From assembly GCA_942159475.1 (NCBI GenBank), contig OW804096.1, forward strand, positions 11,705,871 to 11,769,870: DNA of 64,000 nt, in the 5' to 3' direction. The DNA comes from Sthenelais limicola (taxonomy: Eukaryota > Annelida > Polychaeta > Phyllodocida > Sigalionidae). Below are positions 46,236-57,700 of this stretch, piece by piece. Each line of letters opens with the position of its first letter. Position 1 is the first letter of the stretch. The notes beneath the pieces were generated by a model, which saw only the letters and a program-made list of their open reading frames with translations, was not told where the DNA came from and made no database searches. The position numbers and the translations under genes are program-made.

Positions 46236-48562
46236 ATGGACGGAGTAAAACCACCAGAACCGTTTGTATTTACTGGAGGAAATGTGTCAGAGAGATGGAA
46301 AGCCGTCAAAGAGCACTTTGAAATGTATGCTGAGGCCGTGGACGTGACGGGAGAGTCTAGAAAGACTTAGTTACTGGAGGCGCGGACATCCGAAGGAAAT
46401 ACAAGACACTCGTGTTTGCTCCGCAGCAAGCAGGACCGCCGATAGTCCAGGCAGAAGACAAAAAGGATTATAATACTGTAATAAGGAAGTTTGACAAGAT
46501 TTGCCTGCCGTTGAGAAGCAGATTCTTCCAACGATACCTGTTTAACTCCAGAGACCAACTGGAGGGAGAGTCCATCGAGGAATATGTGACAGAGCTTAGG
46601 ATTAAGGCAGCCTCGTGTGAATGGGGTGACGACAATGACAATTTCATTCTAGAAAGAATGGTAGTAGGAATGAGAGACAAGAAACTAAAGGAGAAACTCA
46701 TAAACAAGGAAACACTCACTCTTGACACTGCACTAAGGATGAGCATGAAGTATGCTCAGACACAGGAGGAGATGAAGGTAATGGAGCCAGGCGTCTCGGA
46801 AACTGTGAATGTAGTAAGGGGCGCACGTGGCCAGAGCGCCCAGTACCGACAGCTGCCATCGGGAGGAGGAGGTCACACGCCCAGGAGGGCTCAGACGACT
46901 GACACTCGTGCTCCTCACGTGGACTGCAACAAATGCGGGAAGAAGCACGCTGTCAGGAGGTGTCCAGCTTTTAGACACAAGTGCTCGAGGTGCCGCAGGA
47001 CGGGACACTTTGAGCAATATTGCTGGTCACGAGTGGATGAAGTAGTAGCACTAGAGGATAACGAGGAGTTCAACTTGACTGAAGATTCAGTATTCATAGG
47101 TGTGGTGAACAATAAGGAAATATCAAACATTCAGCTAAGCGAGCATCACCGCTGGGTGACGCAGCTGAAAATAGGCAAGTCCACGCTGACCGCTAAGCTG
47201 GACACAGGTGCGGGTGCAGACCTTCTCAATCATCAGGAGTATCTAAACATGGAGGAAAGAGCTCCCCTGAAGCCAATACGAGCCAAGTTGACGGATTACA
47301 ATGGGAGAAATATCCCCATCCGCGGATATTGCATCATGTTTGCCCTGGTGAATGGAAAGAGGCAAGCCATACGCTTCATTGTGTGTGATGGGATCACGCT
47401 GCTAGGAGGTGCGACAAGTGAAAGACTAGGTCTCATCGTGCGGACACTCTCTCTGGAAGAGAAGCAAAATAGGGGTAAGCACGTTTATATGGTACAGAGA
47501 GATGAAAATATCACCGTAAAAGAATGTACTTTGCCTGAAGTGAACTCTAAGCTATCAACCATTCCAATTAAACACAGAATCGTTCTAAAAACTGATGCAG
47601 TGCCAGACATACACCCGGCCAGGAGGGTTCCCGTTGCTATTAGAGAACAATTAAAACAAGAACTAGAGCGAATGGAGGGGTTGGGTGTTATCCATAGGGT
47701 CAATGGCCCCACAGAGTGGGTCAATTCGATGGTAACAGTAAGAAAACCTAATGGAGACTTAAGAATTTGCTTAGATCCTAGGGATTTGAACAAGGCAGTG
47801 GCGAGGGAGTACTTTCAACTTCCGACGCGTGAGGAAATATTTGCTGAAATATCAGATGCCACAATATTCAGCACGCTAGACGCCTCTCAGGCGTTTTGGC
47901 AGGTCCAATTAGATGAAGGGTCACAAAACCTGACCACTTTTGGTACTCCATTTGGGCGGTATGCCTATGAAAGACTGCCTTATGGGCTATGTTCGGCCCC
48001 GGAGGTCTTCCACAAAGCTATGGAACAGATGATGGAGGGCATACCAGGTGTGAGAGTTTACATGGACGACATATTGATTTGGGCCACTAGTGTACAAGAA
48101 CACAATGAAAGGCTTGCATTGGTCAAAGCTAGGATCAAAGAGAACAATCTGCTGATGAATTGGGCTAAGTGCAAATTAGGCATGCCATCAGTGAAGTTCA
48201 TTGGCGAAATACTAGGGGAAAAGGGCATATCGCCAGATCCAGGAAAAGTAGAAGCAATAGTTAAAATGAAAAGGCCGGAGAACAGGGAAGAACTCCAACG
48301 AGTCATGGGGTGTGTAAATTTCGTGGGCCGGTTTATTCCTAACCTAGTGAATTTATGTATTAACATTAGGCACCTCATGAAAAAAGAGACAGCATGGGTG
48401 TGGACTGAGAATCACGAACAGGAGTTGCAGAACATCAAGAAAAGTCTGTCCACCAGTCCAGTGTTGTGTTATTTTGATGTGAAGAGGCAGACAAAGGTGT
48501 CAACGGATGCCAGCAAAAGCGGAATTGGTGCAGTGCTTCTCCAGATGCATGATGGCATGTAG
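46236..48562 (+). pseudogene. gag-pol: Mag-like gag, protease, RT and start of RNase H
   Basis: The frame opens with ATG at 46236 and meets TAG at 46368. The protein resumes in another frame and then runs open to TAG at 48560. A frameshift plus in-frame stop therefore breaks the N-terminal gag. The capsid-type helix region is followed by two zinc knuckles (CNKCGKKHAVRRC and CSRCRRTGHFEQYC). Next come the aspartic protease with LDTGAGADLL, the RT palm with LDPRDLN, FGTPFGRYAYERLPYGL and the catalytic YMDDIL, and the RNase H start STDASKSGIGAVLLQ. The second stop interrupts RNase H. This copy cannot make a full polyprotein. Confidence 0.9.
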
Positions 48563-48568
48563 AAGCCG

Positions 48569-48834
48569 GTGGCTTACGCAGCTAGATCCCTAACTGAGTG
48601 TGAGCAGAGGTATGCTCAAATTGAGAAGGAAATGTTGGGGTTGGTGTTCGGCTGTGAGAAATTTCACACATACATTTATGGGCTGCGAAATATACAACTT
48701 GAGACAGATCATAAGCCACTGGTGCCACTCTCAGCAAAATCGCTTCATGACATGTCGCCAAGAATACAACGGATGATGTTGAGATTACAGAGATATGAGG
48801 TAAACATGCACTGGGTGCCGGGAAAGACTCTCTA
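48569..48834 (+). pseudogene. gag-pol: Mag-like RNase H remainder, cut by MITE
   Basis: It is in the same frame as the preceding segment, beyond the single nonsense codon. It includes RSLTECEQRYAQIEKEMLG, LETDHKPLVPL and VNMHWVPGKT, the last part of RNase H. The segment ends where the TA-flanked MITE is inserted; its codons continue at 49876. Confidence 0.9.
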
Positions 48835-49873
48835 CCCAGGGAGAAGCGAACGTTCACGCACAGCGGATAAACGTTTGTTGATCAGTTGTTTGGCGTTCTG
48901 TGCGTTTGCGAATGTTCATGTAACGTTTCCCTCGTTTGTCTACCGTTTGCGTTGGTGAGGAGCAAAGTGAATGTTCACAAACAATAAATAAACGTTCATT
49001 GAACAGTTGTTTAGTGTTCTGTGTATTTACAAATGAAACCTGAGTCTGAATCTCCATGACATACATGTGAGATGGCCGTTGGATTACCATGCGTTCTCAG
49101 CTAGACACATTTATATTAGAGGTAAGATCTTGATATTGCATTGATATCTTATCCATCCTACAGTGCAGGGTAGTGTATGAATAGGCTGTGCATAAGTAGG
49201 AACATCTGGAGTGTATGTTTAATTCGTGTATGGAACAGATTTCTTCATTGTACTATTTGAACTCCACGGACGCATGCAGCTCCATGTAAAATGGCGGCAG
49301 TATTCAAAATCTGCAGTGGAAGAAGGTAGCGTCGCCGCAACATTGCCACATTTTCTAAAGCTTACAGAAGAAGAACTACTACAGCCAGAAACATGTATTA
49401 TATCTCAAACGAACCGGGACGATGTCAGCATCATGGAGGACTGAGATCATCAAAATCTGTTGAGATCTGGCAATGTGGCGATCAATAATATAAGACTATG
49501 TTTATCCCCATTCAGTCAGTGAGTATGCAACAATTTGCCCAGCCTGCCGCACTCCCGTTTGCCTTGTTACTTTTGATTAGATATATGGAATACCTTCATG
49601 TTTCTATGTGCAACTCATTTCCTTATTAGGGGTACATATATATATACCACACAATGAGGTATAACGTTTAAAAAAGAACTGTTTGTATAACGTATATTGC
49701 TCGTTTGCACACCTCCTGATCGTTTGCAAACGTTTGTACAATGTTTGCATACAAACGATGATTGTCCTCACTTAATGTTCATACACCGTTTGTTCCCTGT
49801 TTGGGTACCGTTTGCAAACAGTCACATCCAAACGTTCCACAAACGTTCAAAGAACGTTACATTTCTCCCTGGG
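48835..49873. mobile_element. 1.04-kb TA-inserting MITE within the Mag-like element
   Basis: The ends CCCAGGGAGAA and TTCTCCCTGGG are inverted repeats, continued inward by AACGTT on both sides. TA is duplicated (48833-48834 and 49874-49875), and removing the element with one TA restores the pol reading frame. TA duplication fits Tc1/mariner-type or similar transposases. Both subterminal zones are full of GAACGTT, CGTTTGC and GTTTGCAAACG words in both orientations, unlike the centre. No transposase frame was found. Confidence 0.9.
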
Positions 49874-49875
49874 TA

Positions 49876-51346
49876 CATGGCTGACACACTGTCTAGACAA
49901 GGTGCACCAACATCAATCAATAATGGGCTTAGCAGTGAGGAAGTGAATAGCCAGGTACATTTGATATATACAAGTCTCCCAGCTTCGGAGACTATGCTGC
50001 GAAGAATAGCTGAAGAGACAGAAAAAGACAGTATACTAACAAAGGTCAAGCACTGTATTGTCGAAGGGTGGAAGAATGGTAAATGTGTCGACTATATGGG
50101 GTATAAAGATGAATTATGTATTGTAAACGGGATTGTTCTGAAAGGTGACCGAATCGTGATACCCAGGTCGTTGAAAGGGGAAATGTTAGATAAGCTACAC
50201 GAGGGCCACATGGGGATCGAAAAACAACGAAGGTGGGCCAGAGACTGCATGTACTGGCCACGAATGAACAGTGACATTGAAGAAAGGGTTAAGAATTGTA
50301 TAACTTGTCAAACCTACTTGCCTGCTCAGGCTAAAGAGCCATTGTTAACTGATGAAACCAAGTGGGGCCCATGGGAGAAGATCGGATGTGATCTCTTTCA
50401 CTGGGCTGGGGACGAATATTTGATGGTTGTTGATTATTGTTCTTCATTCCCGGAAATAGTCCAATTAAAAAAAACCACCTCAGAACAAGTAGTTATCCAC
50501 CTAAAAAGCATAATGGCACGGTATGGGATCCCCCAGGTCGTGGTGTCGGACAACGGCCCACAATTCGCATCAAGAATATTCCAAGAATTCTCTAAGACTT
50601 ACGGGTTTAATCATAGGACATCTAGTCCAAGATATCCTCAATCTAATGGTAAGGTAGAAAAAGCCATTGGAATTGTAAAAAACTTACTAAACAAGAGTAG
50701 AGACAGTGCGCAGGATCCCTATCTTGCATTACTTGCATATCGCTCAGCACCACTTGCAGATGGGTTATCCCCAGCTGAGATAATGTTTGGAAAAAAGCTA
50801 AAGAACACTTTACCTGTTTTCAGAAGGTCGGAGCCCTCATGGATCGAACAACGACAAGTAAAGAAAAGACAGGAGAAACAACAAGACCAAGCTGCAACAA
50901 GAGTTATGAACTATAATGACAGTGCAAAACAACTCTCCCCACTGGTTCCCAATGATAATGTGTTGATAAAAGGTGAAAAATGGGACACGGGAGCTAAGGT
51001 GATTCGCAAACTAAATGACAGGTCATACGCTGTGGTAACTAATAATGGGTCTGAACTTCGACGAAACAGGCGCCAACTCAGACAGATTCCCAAAGGTGTT
51101 TGCAAGGGGAAAGATGAGTGGTTAAGTAAAGTAGAGGATGAGGAGGAGTTCTGGGATAATATAGAAAACGAAACAGCACTACCTCCTACTCCACAGGTAA
51201 CAAATAAGGTACAAAGTCAATTGAGTAATACCAACAGACCAATTGAAAATACATCGGGTTCAGGGTTAAGATCACACATCACTATAACCCCAAGACGTAG
51301 TGTTAGAGTATCCAAACCTGTAACAAGGTTAATAGAAGAAGTTTAA
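49876..51346 (+). pseudogene. gag-pol: Mag-like integrase
   Basis: Continuous frame to TAA at 51344-51346. It starts with MADTLSRQGAP, followed by the HHCC zinc domain (LHEGHMGIEK ... CITCQ), and a catalytic core with D in GCDLFHWAGDEYLMVVD, D in VVSDNGPQFAS and E in NGKVEKAIG. The core is followed by a basic C-terminus. The integrase itself is undamaged; it is called a pseudogene only because the same polyprotein is broken upstream. The last 230 bases encode a low-complexity Ser/Thr-rich tail. The small frame that appears to begin at 49697 is MITE sequence. Confidence 0.88.
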
Positions 51347-51386
51347 ATATTCATTGTATAACTCAGGCAATCCCTGACTCAGATCT

Positions 51387-51397
51387 AAAGGGGAAGA
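51387..51397 (+). promoter_or_regulatory. Polypurine tract
   Basis: AAAGGGGAAGA directly abuts the 3' LTR, the expected second-strand primer of LTR retrotransposons. Confidence 0.85.
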
Positions 51398-51531
51398 TGT
51401 GTAGATATCACTAACAGTGCCGCCACCTACTGGCGAGTGTATCAACCTCCAACTACCTCCATCTGAATAAAGTAACCAGTTGCTCATAAGTTGTCGTTGA
51501 GTCATGTTGTACTAGAAGCAGTATTAGCACA
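51398..51531 (+). repeat. 3' LTR of Mag-like element (134 bp)
   Basis: Matches 46074-46204 at every aligned base, with one 3-bp difference. It is followed by CACAT, the target duplication. Confidence 0.95.
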
Positions 51532-51536
51532 CACAT

Positions 51537-52149
51537 ATAACTATGGTGGGAGTTCTTACTACATGAAAAAAATATGTTAATAAAATCTCGCACCATCCCA
51601 CACCGCTCTGACTGTGCAGCCAGTGGTCCGAGACTTCGTTCAGGAGAGCTAGACATCGCGTTTAAAGAGAGTTCAACTATAGCAATAAACCACGAAAATT
51701 TTAGCGAGAGAACGGTCTGTAGGCCCAGAGACACCCCGAGGCCGTACGGTAAGAGGTGTACAGACCGTTTGTACAGTATGGTCTGTACTCACATAATTGC
51801 ACGCAAATTCAACCAAAATCTGATCCAAAATGGACTAAAAGTCCACAAGTCCGGTCCCCCCCATTGAGTCCGGTCTGCACTACAGCAGAGGGGGCAGGGA
51901 AAAGCTGCTAGACACTCAGCAGTGTTTGTGTAGTGTTGCACTATGCCCTCAAAATGTTATTCAACCTATTTACTTTTGGTTGGTGTATTAGCTAATGTTT
52001 GAATCGGTATATCATGAGTCTATAAGCTTGTATATATATTGATTGAGTTGCCCTATTATATTATATCACACTGTACCATGTGAAAGCACTGATACACTGT
52101 ATTGTGCATACACAAATTACATCATCGTGTCAACATCAGCATGATTATA
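51537..52149. other. No gene seen; may include the start of the next element's LTR
   Basis: Short frames only. The left boundary of the 5' LTR of the envelope-bearing element should lie in or near this stretch but cannot be set without the partner LTR. Confidence 0.4.
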
Positions 52150-52386
52150 ATTATTGTTATTGCTATATATAGGTACGCTTGTGTAACTAAAACCTATATG
52201 GGTAGTATACTCCCCCTTCTTAGCATCTTGGGTAGTATCCCCCCTACTATTGGAGATTGCCAACCAGCGCATGCGCGCTAGGTCGCGTGGGACGCGCCCA
52301 CGCTCTATGACTAAATAAACTAGTTAACATCAACAAGCCGCCGTGTTCACTTGCTTTTCCCTTACATTATATTCAATAATATAACA
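52150..52386 (+). promoter_or_regulatory. Putative 3' part of the 5' LTR of the env-bearing element
   Basis: CTATATATAGG (about 52164) is a TATA-like box. AATAAA at 52314-52319 is a polyadenylation signal 70 bases before the presumed LTR end, ATAACA at 52386. The primer-binding site TGGTGGAGAAC begins at 52390 and the gag start codon at 52413. A matching 3' LTR was not found in the window, so the extent is inferred. Confidence 0.45.
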
Positions 52387-52389
52387 TAC

Positions 52390-52400
52390 TGGTGGAGAAC
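52390..52400 (+). promoter_or_regulatory. Presumed primer-binding site
   Basis: TGGTGGAGAAC, three bases after the presumed LTR end. The first nine bases recur after the possible solo LTR at 45406, which supports a shared tRNA primer. The tRNA was not identified. Confidence 0.5.
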
Positions 52401-52412
52401 TAAACGGTCCAA

Positions 52413-54731
52413 ATGATACCTAAAAGGATCGGAAGAATTTCCGATCCAGCTTATAAAGGGACTACAGATTACAGAAAAGTCTTAGGACATAGGGAAAAAA
52501 GCATTTTTAAAAGCAAAGAACGCGAATTGGTAAAGGCATCCAAGCCCTCAACGCAGGAAAAAGGCAAGCCTCAACAGAAATCTGCGGAAAAGAAGCCTAA
52601 AGATTTACCAATAGCAGAATCACCTGTTTTTACCAAAAAGGTGGCGGATCAAAAGAAGGAATTACAAGCTTTTCTGAGCACGGGAGGAATAAAACCGACA
52701 GTAATTCCAAACTATTCTCAGGACGATAGTTTTATCAACTACAGATCGGCTGTGGAAGACACAGGTAGTAGTTCCTCTACCATTTCTACGCTAGCAGAAA
52801 CCACTGAGAGATTCAGACTATACGATTTCCAAGCCTTGACTGATATGCAAAAGGAAGAGGAAGCGAGGCAACAAGAGCACGAAGCTTTACAAGCGAAAGA
52901 AAAGTCAAGGTGGGAAATGATCAGAGCAGAGGACGCGAAAAAGAAGAAAGAGTACGCTGAGGCCTTACAAAGGGACAAACAAAAAGCTTGGGAAATCAGG
53001 GCTGAAGAGAAGCGAAGACACGAGGCTCAAATCGCAGAGGAAGAAAGAAGAAAAGCTTTAGCCCTAGAAAACGAAAGAAAAATCGAATCAGCTAGATTAG
53101 AAAGAGAACGAGCCCAGCAGGCCCACGAAAAGTGGCAACGCGAGGAAAAAGTAAGGATAGACGAGGAAAAAGCTCAGCAGGCTCACGAAAAGTGGCAACG
53201 CCAAGAAGAATTAAGGTGGAAAAAGGAACAAGAAAGAAAAGAACACGTTGCCGAAATCCTCAAGGAACAAAAGAGACAAAGAAGAGTAGAGGAAGAGGGC
53301 CGCAGAATTAAACCGGAAAAAATGGCGGCCGCAGCTAGACAAAATAAGGAGAAATCCACTGACTCAGAGACTTATCAGCAAGAATTCCAACCATGGATGA
53401 AAGAAGCCATGGAATATATGGCCAGAGGTCCACAGAAGGAATATTCTAACGATAGAGAAGAGAAAAGGGATAGAGTCCTCGGAGATTTAGCCGCATTAAT
53501 TCAACAAATGATGGTGACCCAGGATAGAATAATTACAAAAAACACGGATCTTCACAAGGAGGTGCTTAGAACTCACGAAGACATAGCTGGGAGAAGTAAT
53601 GCCCATCAAGACGAGAAAATAGAACGGTTAACCTCTACATTATCGGGGGTTGTCGATAAATTGGATGAAATCAAACCTGTGCTAGGAGATGGAGGAACGA
53701 GAAAAATGTTAGTACAACCTCCAAAAGAATTCTCTTACCCAACCGCTCTAATGTCTGCCCAGAACTTCATGACAGAATACGACGAATTTACCAATAGCTT
53801 AAAGGCCGACGATGAATTGAAAATGTCAGGTCTGGCGAAATACTTGGATGGGGAGGCAAAGGCATATTTCGATCAGTTTAAGGTAATTATGCCAAGAGCA
53901 GATTTCTACACTTTCAGAAGAGCATTTGAGACTAAATTCGAGTCACTAAGCTATGATGAACGACTGAAAGATTATAGTAATAGAAAACAAGGAAAGGACG
54001 AGAGAGTGAGGTCCTACGACAGGGAGAAAAAGGTTCTTCTAATAAGGTCTCCACTGCCGGAGATAGCAAAGGTTGATTTATATGTGAATGGACTAAAAGA
54101 AAGCCTCAGCAAGCTAGTGTTAGCAGATGTGCCGACAACCTTGGAACAAGCCTCACAGTTAGCCAGAAAAGCAGAAGTTTGGCTGGCAACCCAGAATGGA
54201 GAGAAAAAGGTGGAAATCGCGGAGGTAAATTACATGAACTATAATAACCCAAACGCCAATTATACACCACACCAGAGTAGGGATCCATCAAAGGGGTCTA
54301 ATACTAGCAGAGAATCATCAAAAACCAGGGATTCTTCACGAGGAAGACAAGGGTATCAGGAGGCTCGAGATAAAAGCAAGGAGAGAAGGGACAAGAGCAT
54401 GGAGAGACGCCAGGGATATCAACCCTATTTCCAGCAATATAACCCTTACCCTTACCAGCCGTACCCGCAACCTTACTATCCGTATCAACAGCAATTCCAG
54501 CCACAATTCCCCCAACATTTCCAACAGTTCCAGCCCTACCCGTACTTCGCTCAGCAAGCTTCTAGATCGAGCAGCAAGGAGAGAGGCAGAAGTAAAGAGA
54601 GAAAGTTCGACAGTACTTCTACCACTACAGGTAGTTCGTCAAGATCTTCAAGCAAAGATAAAAGGCGAAAATCACAGGAGGACAAGAACAGACCCCCAAC
54701 TCCTCATCCAAATGGGACGAAGGAAAACTAG
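52413..54731 (+). CDS. gag: Gag of env-bearing gypsy-type element
   Basis: 772 residues, intact. Residues 1-140 are basic and Ser/Thr-rich. Residues about 145-310 are an uninterrupted, highly charged Glu/Lys/Arg/Gln helix (trichohyalin-like) with an internal repeat of QQAHEKWQR. Residues about 430-595 are the capsid-type gag domain (SYPTALMSAQNFMTEYDEF ... AKYLDGEAKAYFDQF ... LYVNGLKESLSKLVL). The tail, 596-772, has RS/ERRDKS repeats around a Tyr/Pro/Gln-rich segment. There is no CCHC zinc knuckle, as in errantiviruses; basic RS blocks may bind RNA instead (inference). It packages element RNA into particles. The long helix is unusual for gag. Pol follows in the -1 frame. Confidence 0.9.
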   Translation: MIPKRIGRISDPAYKGTTDYRKVLGHREKSIFKSKERELVKASKPSTQEKGKPQQKSAEKKPKDLPIAESPVFTKKVADQKKELQAFLSTGGIKPTVIPNYSQDDSFINYRSAVEDTGSSSSTISTLAETTERFRLYDFQALTDMQKEEEARQQEHEALQAKEKSRWEMIRAEDAKKKKEYAEALQRDKQKAWEIRAEEKRRHEAQIAEEERRKALALENERKIESARLERERAQQAHEKWQREEKVRIDEEKAQQAHEKWQRQEELRWKKEQERKEHVAEILKEQKRQRRVEEEGRRIKPEKMAAAARQNKEKSTDSETYQQEFQPWMKEAMEYMARGPQKEYSNDREEKRDRVLGDLAALIQQMMVTQDRIITKNTDLHKEVLRTHEDIAGRSNAHQDEKIERLTSTLSGVVDKLDEIKPVLGDGGTRKMLVQPPKEFSYPTALMSAQNFMTEYDEFTNSLKADDELKMSGLAKYLDGEAKAYFDQFKVIMPRADFYTFRRAFETKFESLSYDERLKDYSNRKQGKDERVRSYDREKKVLLIRSPLPEIAKVDLYVNGLKESLSKLVLADVPTTLEQASQLARKAEVWLATQNGEKKVEIAEVNYMNYNNPNANYTPHQSRDPSKGSNTSRESSKTRDSSRGRQGYQEARDKSKERRDKSMERRQGYQPYFQQYNPYPYQPYPQPYYPYQQQFQPQFPQHFQQFQPYPYFAQQASRSSSKERGRSKERKFDSTSTTTGSSSRSSSKDKRRKSQEDKNRPPTPHPNGTKEN

Positions 54732-54790
54732 AGCCTGGCAGCGATGGGAGCAATCACTGTCAGACAAATAGCCTAGAGAACAAAAAGGAA

Positions 54791-57700
54791 ATGTCCACGG
54801 ATGTGAATTATGAACAATGTGAAACAGAGCTAGACGGCCAGCTAACGCTGAAGAAAGGTAAGGAAAGTCCCATAATTCTAAATGTCAGCAAAGGTTGTAT
54901 TAATATTGAAATGGAAACATTTAAATTACCAGTGTTGATAGATACGGGAGCTAACTATTCCTTTATTTCAGGCAGTTTTTTCAGGGCTTTAAGAGCAAAA
55001 TTAAAAGCTATGAAGATTAAAAATTGTCACGTTAGAGTCTATGTGGCGGACGGCTCTGCACAGACCGCTAGAAAAAAGGTTATTATTTCGTTTGTCTCAG
55101 AAGGGAATACATTTATTAACACCTTCATAGTAGTACCTAAATTAAAGAGATCTGTGATTTTGGGTACAGATTTCCTCAAGAACTACAGAGCAAACATCGA
55201 CTTTGATATTTATAAGAGGAGACATATTATTAGGGCGACCAAGAAATACGTGTTGGAGCCCTCGACAGAACTGATTTGTACTAATCAGGTAGTCGCACAT
55301 ATGAATCTATCCGAAACGATTGGTATAACAGAAAATATGTTCAGAAAAAGACCAGTAAAATACTTGGTAAAAAGAGTTCTAACCAAACCAAAGGGTCACT
55401 CAAACAGAATAGCAATGTGTATATTTAACGGTTCAACCGACAGATTGGTTATACCCCAAGGGTCTATTGTAGGATTATATTCTATCTGCGACGAGAAAGA
55501 CTTTGTGGAGGTAAACTCGATAGAGGAATCTAAAGTAACTGAATCAGATGGTAATTCGAAGCAAATCTCGTACCAATTGGGAGAGAATTTGAACGAAAAT
55601 CAGAAAGAAGATGTGAATAAATTACTACAAGAATACGGGGATCTGTTTGTAGGTAAAGATAAAGCCCTGGGGAGGACAACGATTTATGAACACCCAATCG
55701 ATTTAAAAGAAAATTACCAGTCGAAACAATTCAAGACTTATAGGGTAAACCCAGTGATTAGGCAAGAAATGAAAAAAGCTTTGGACACCCAGGTAAAACA
55801 GGGGGTTATTGAAAAAACCGACGAGATTTTGGAATTTACATCTCCAGCCTTTTTGGTGGCTAAACCAGGGTCAACTAGAGGGAATAGGGCTTATCGTCTT
55901 GTCGTGGACTTTAGGTTCCTGAATAATCAGATCCGCGACCAGAGTAAACTATTTCCCTCAGCAGAGGAAACCCTAGAAAAAGTGGGAGAGCTAAAAGGTA
56001 AATATTTCTCAAAGATGGACTGTCATTCTGGCTTCCACCAAATTCCCATTAGAAAAGGGGACGAGAAACTCACCGGTTTTTCAACACCTTACGGTAATTA
56101 TGTATACAAAGTGATGCCCATGGGCTTGAAAACTTGTCCAAGAGCTTTTCACGGGGTGGTAGATACTCTGCTATCGGATTTGAAGTCGGCAGTATTTTAC
56201 ATTGACGATATTCTCATTGCAAACAGCAGTTGGGAAGATCACGTCAGGGACCTGGAAAGATTGTTTAAAATTTTCAGGAAAGCAAACATAAAATTCAAGG
56301 AGGAAAAATGTGTATTTGGGGTAACACAGGTCCCATTCTTGGGTTTTATGGTTAATGAAGAAGGGATATCGCCAGATCCAGAAAAGGTAGAGCCTATACG
56401 AACACACCCAAGACCGAAAAAGTTAAAGGATGTGAGGGCTTTCAATGGATTGGCAAATTATTATAGATCATTTATCCCAAATTTTAGTGACATTATGAGA
56501 CCGTTGTACGCTTTAACAAAAGCGAAAAACAAATTTGTGTGGACCAAGGAGTGTGAAGGTTCGTTCCAAAGAATAAAAGATTTAATCTGTAAGAAAGTAA
56601 CCCTACGATATCCAGATTACTCTAAAGAAATGGTCATCAGTTCAGATGCTAGCGATTTTGCGATCGGGGCAGTAATCGCCCAGCTACATAAGGGCAACGT
56701 ATTGAGACCAATAGCTTTTGCAGGTAGATCACTAAACTCAGCCGAACAGAAGTACTCTACGACTGATCGGGAACTTTTATCCACGAAATTTGGCTTAGAA
56801 AAGTTTGGTCACTACGTACATGGAACGAAGTTCAAAATCCTGACGGACCACGCAGCCCTACTGGCTTTAAAATCGAAGCAAAATTTACAGGGTAGAATGG
56901 CCAGGTATCTGGAATATTTCAATCAATTTGATTACGACATCGAACACGTGAAAGGGAAATTAAATTCAGTAGCTGATTGTCTTAGTAGAAGAGACTATAA
57001 ACAACCTAAGATTATTCCAGAACACATAGAAAGTTCGGAAAAAGGCGTTTCTTTTCACCCAATCGATGCAGTCAAACCTTTTGAGGAGTCAGATGCCCTC
57101 GAGAACTATCCCATCTTGAAGTACAAACATCACTCGATTCTGAAGGCAGGGTCACCAACAGAAAAAACGATCCTCCACGAGGCTGACGTAGACATAATTT
57201 CAGCATCTTGCGAGCCAGTACAAACTCGAGCTGCAAGTAAAGCAGAAATACTAGATAAATCAGCAAAAATCCCAAAAACGAGAGATAAAGAATTTTATGG
57301 TGAAGGTAATACAGTCGAGAATCCTTTAAATAATGAAGAGATTATCAAACTCCAAGCAGAGGATGAGTTCTGCTCGGAAATGAGCGATTTTATTTGCCAT
57401 AATAAACTACCAAAAGACGATAAAAGATCTAGAGAAATCCTCCTAACAAATGATAAATTCTTTATTGAGGGGGATGTTCTATATAGGGTCCCAACAAGAG
57501 TTAAAGGAGACCCACAATTAGTCCAGACCGTCGTCCCAGGAAGCTATGTGAAAACATTACTAAAGATATTACATAGCAGGCCGCTGGGCGGACACGTAGG
57601 ATCAACTAAATTATTAAAGTTGATACAACCAAGGTATTTCTGGAAAAGAATGTCAAGAGATATAGTGGACTTTGTGGGCTCTTGTGATATTTGTCTACAA

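Larger units (their letters stand above)
46074..51531 (+). mobile_element. Mag-like Ty3/gypsy LTR retrotransposon, nested MITE
   Basis: A structurally complete element: 5-bp target duplication CACAT (46069-46073 and 51532-51536), LTRs at 46074-46204 and 51398-51531 that begin TGTGTAG and end AGCACA, a presumed primer-binding site right after the 5' LTR, and a polypurine tract AAAGGGGAAGA just before the 3' LTR. Domain order is gag, protease, RT, RNase H, integrase, with no envelope. Two zinc knuckles in gag and the short LTRs fit the Mag/SURL lineage. Without the inserted MITE the element is about 4.4 kb. Confidence 0.95.

Noticed and set aside
46412..46746. Minus-strand frames opposite gag and pol of both LTR elements
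   Set aside because: Shadows of the real coding strand without any family resemblance.
49697..49875. N-terminal extension of the integrase frame
   Set aside because: These codons are MITE sequence; the integrase segment resumes only after the TA at 49874.
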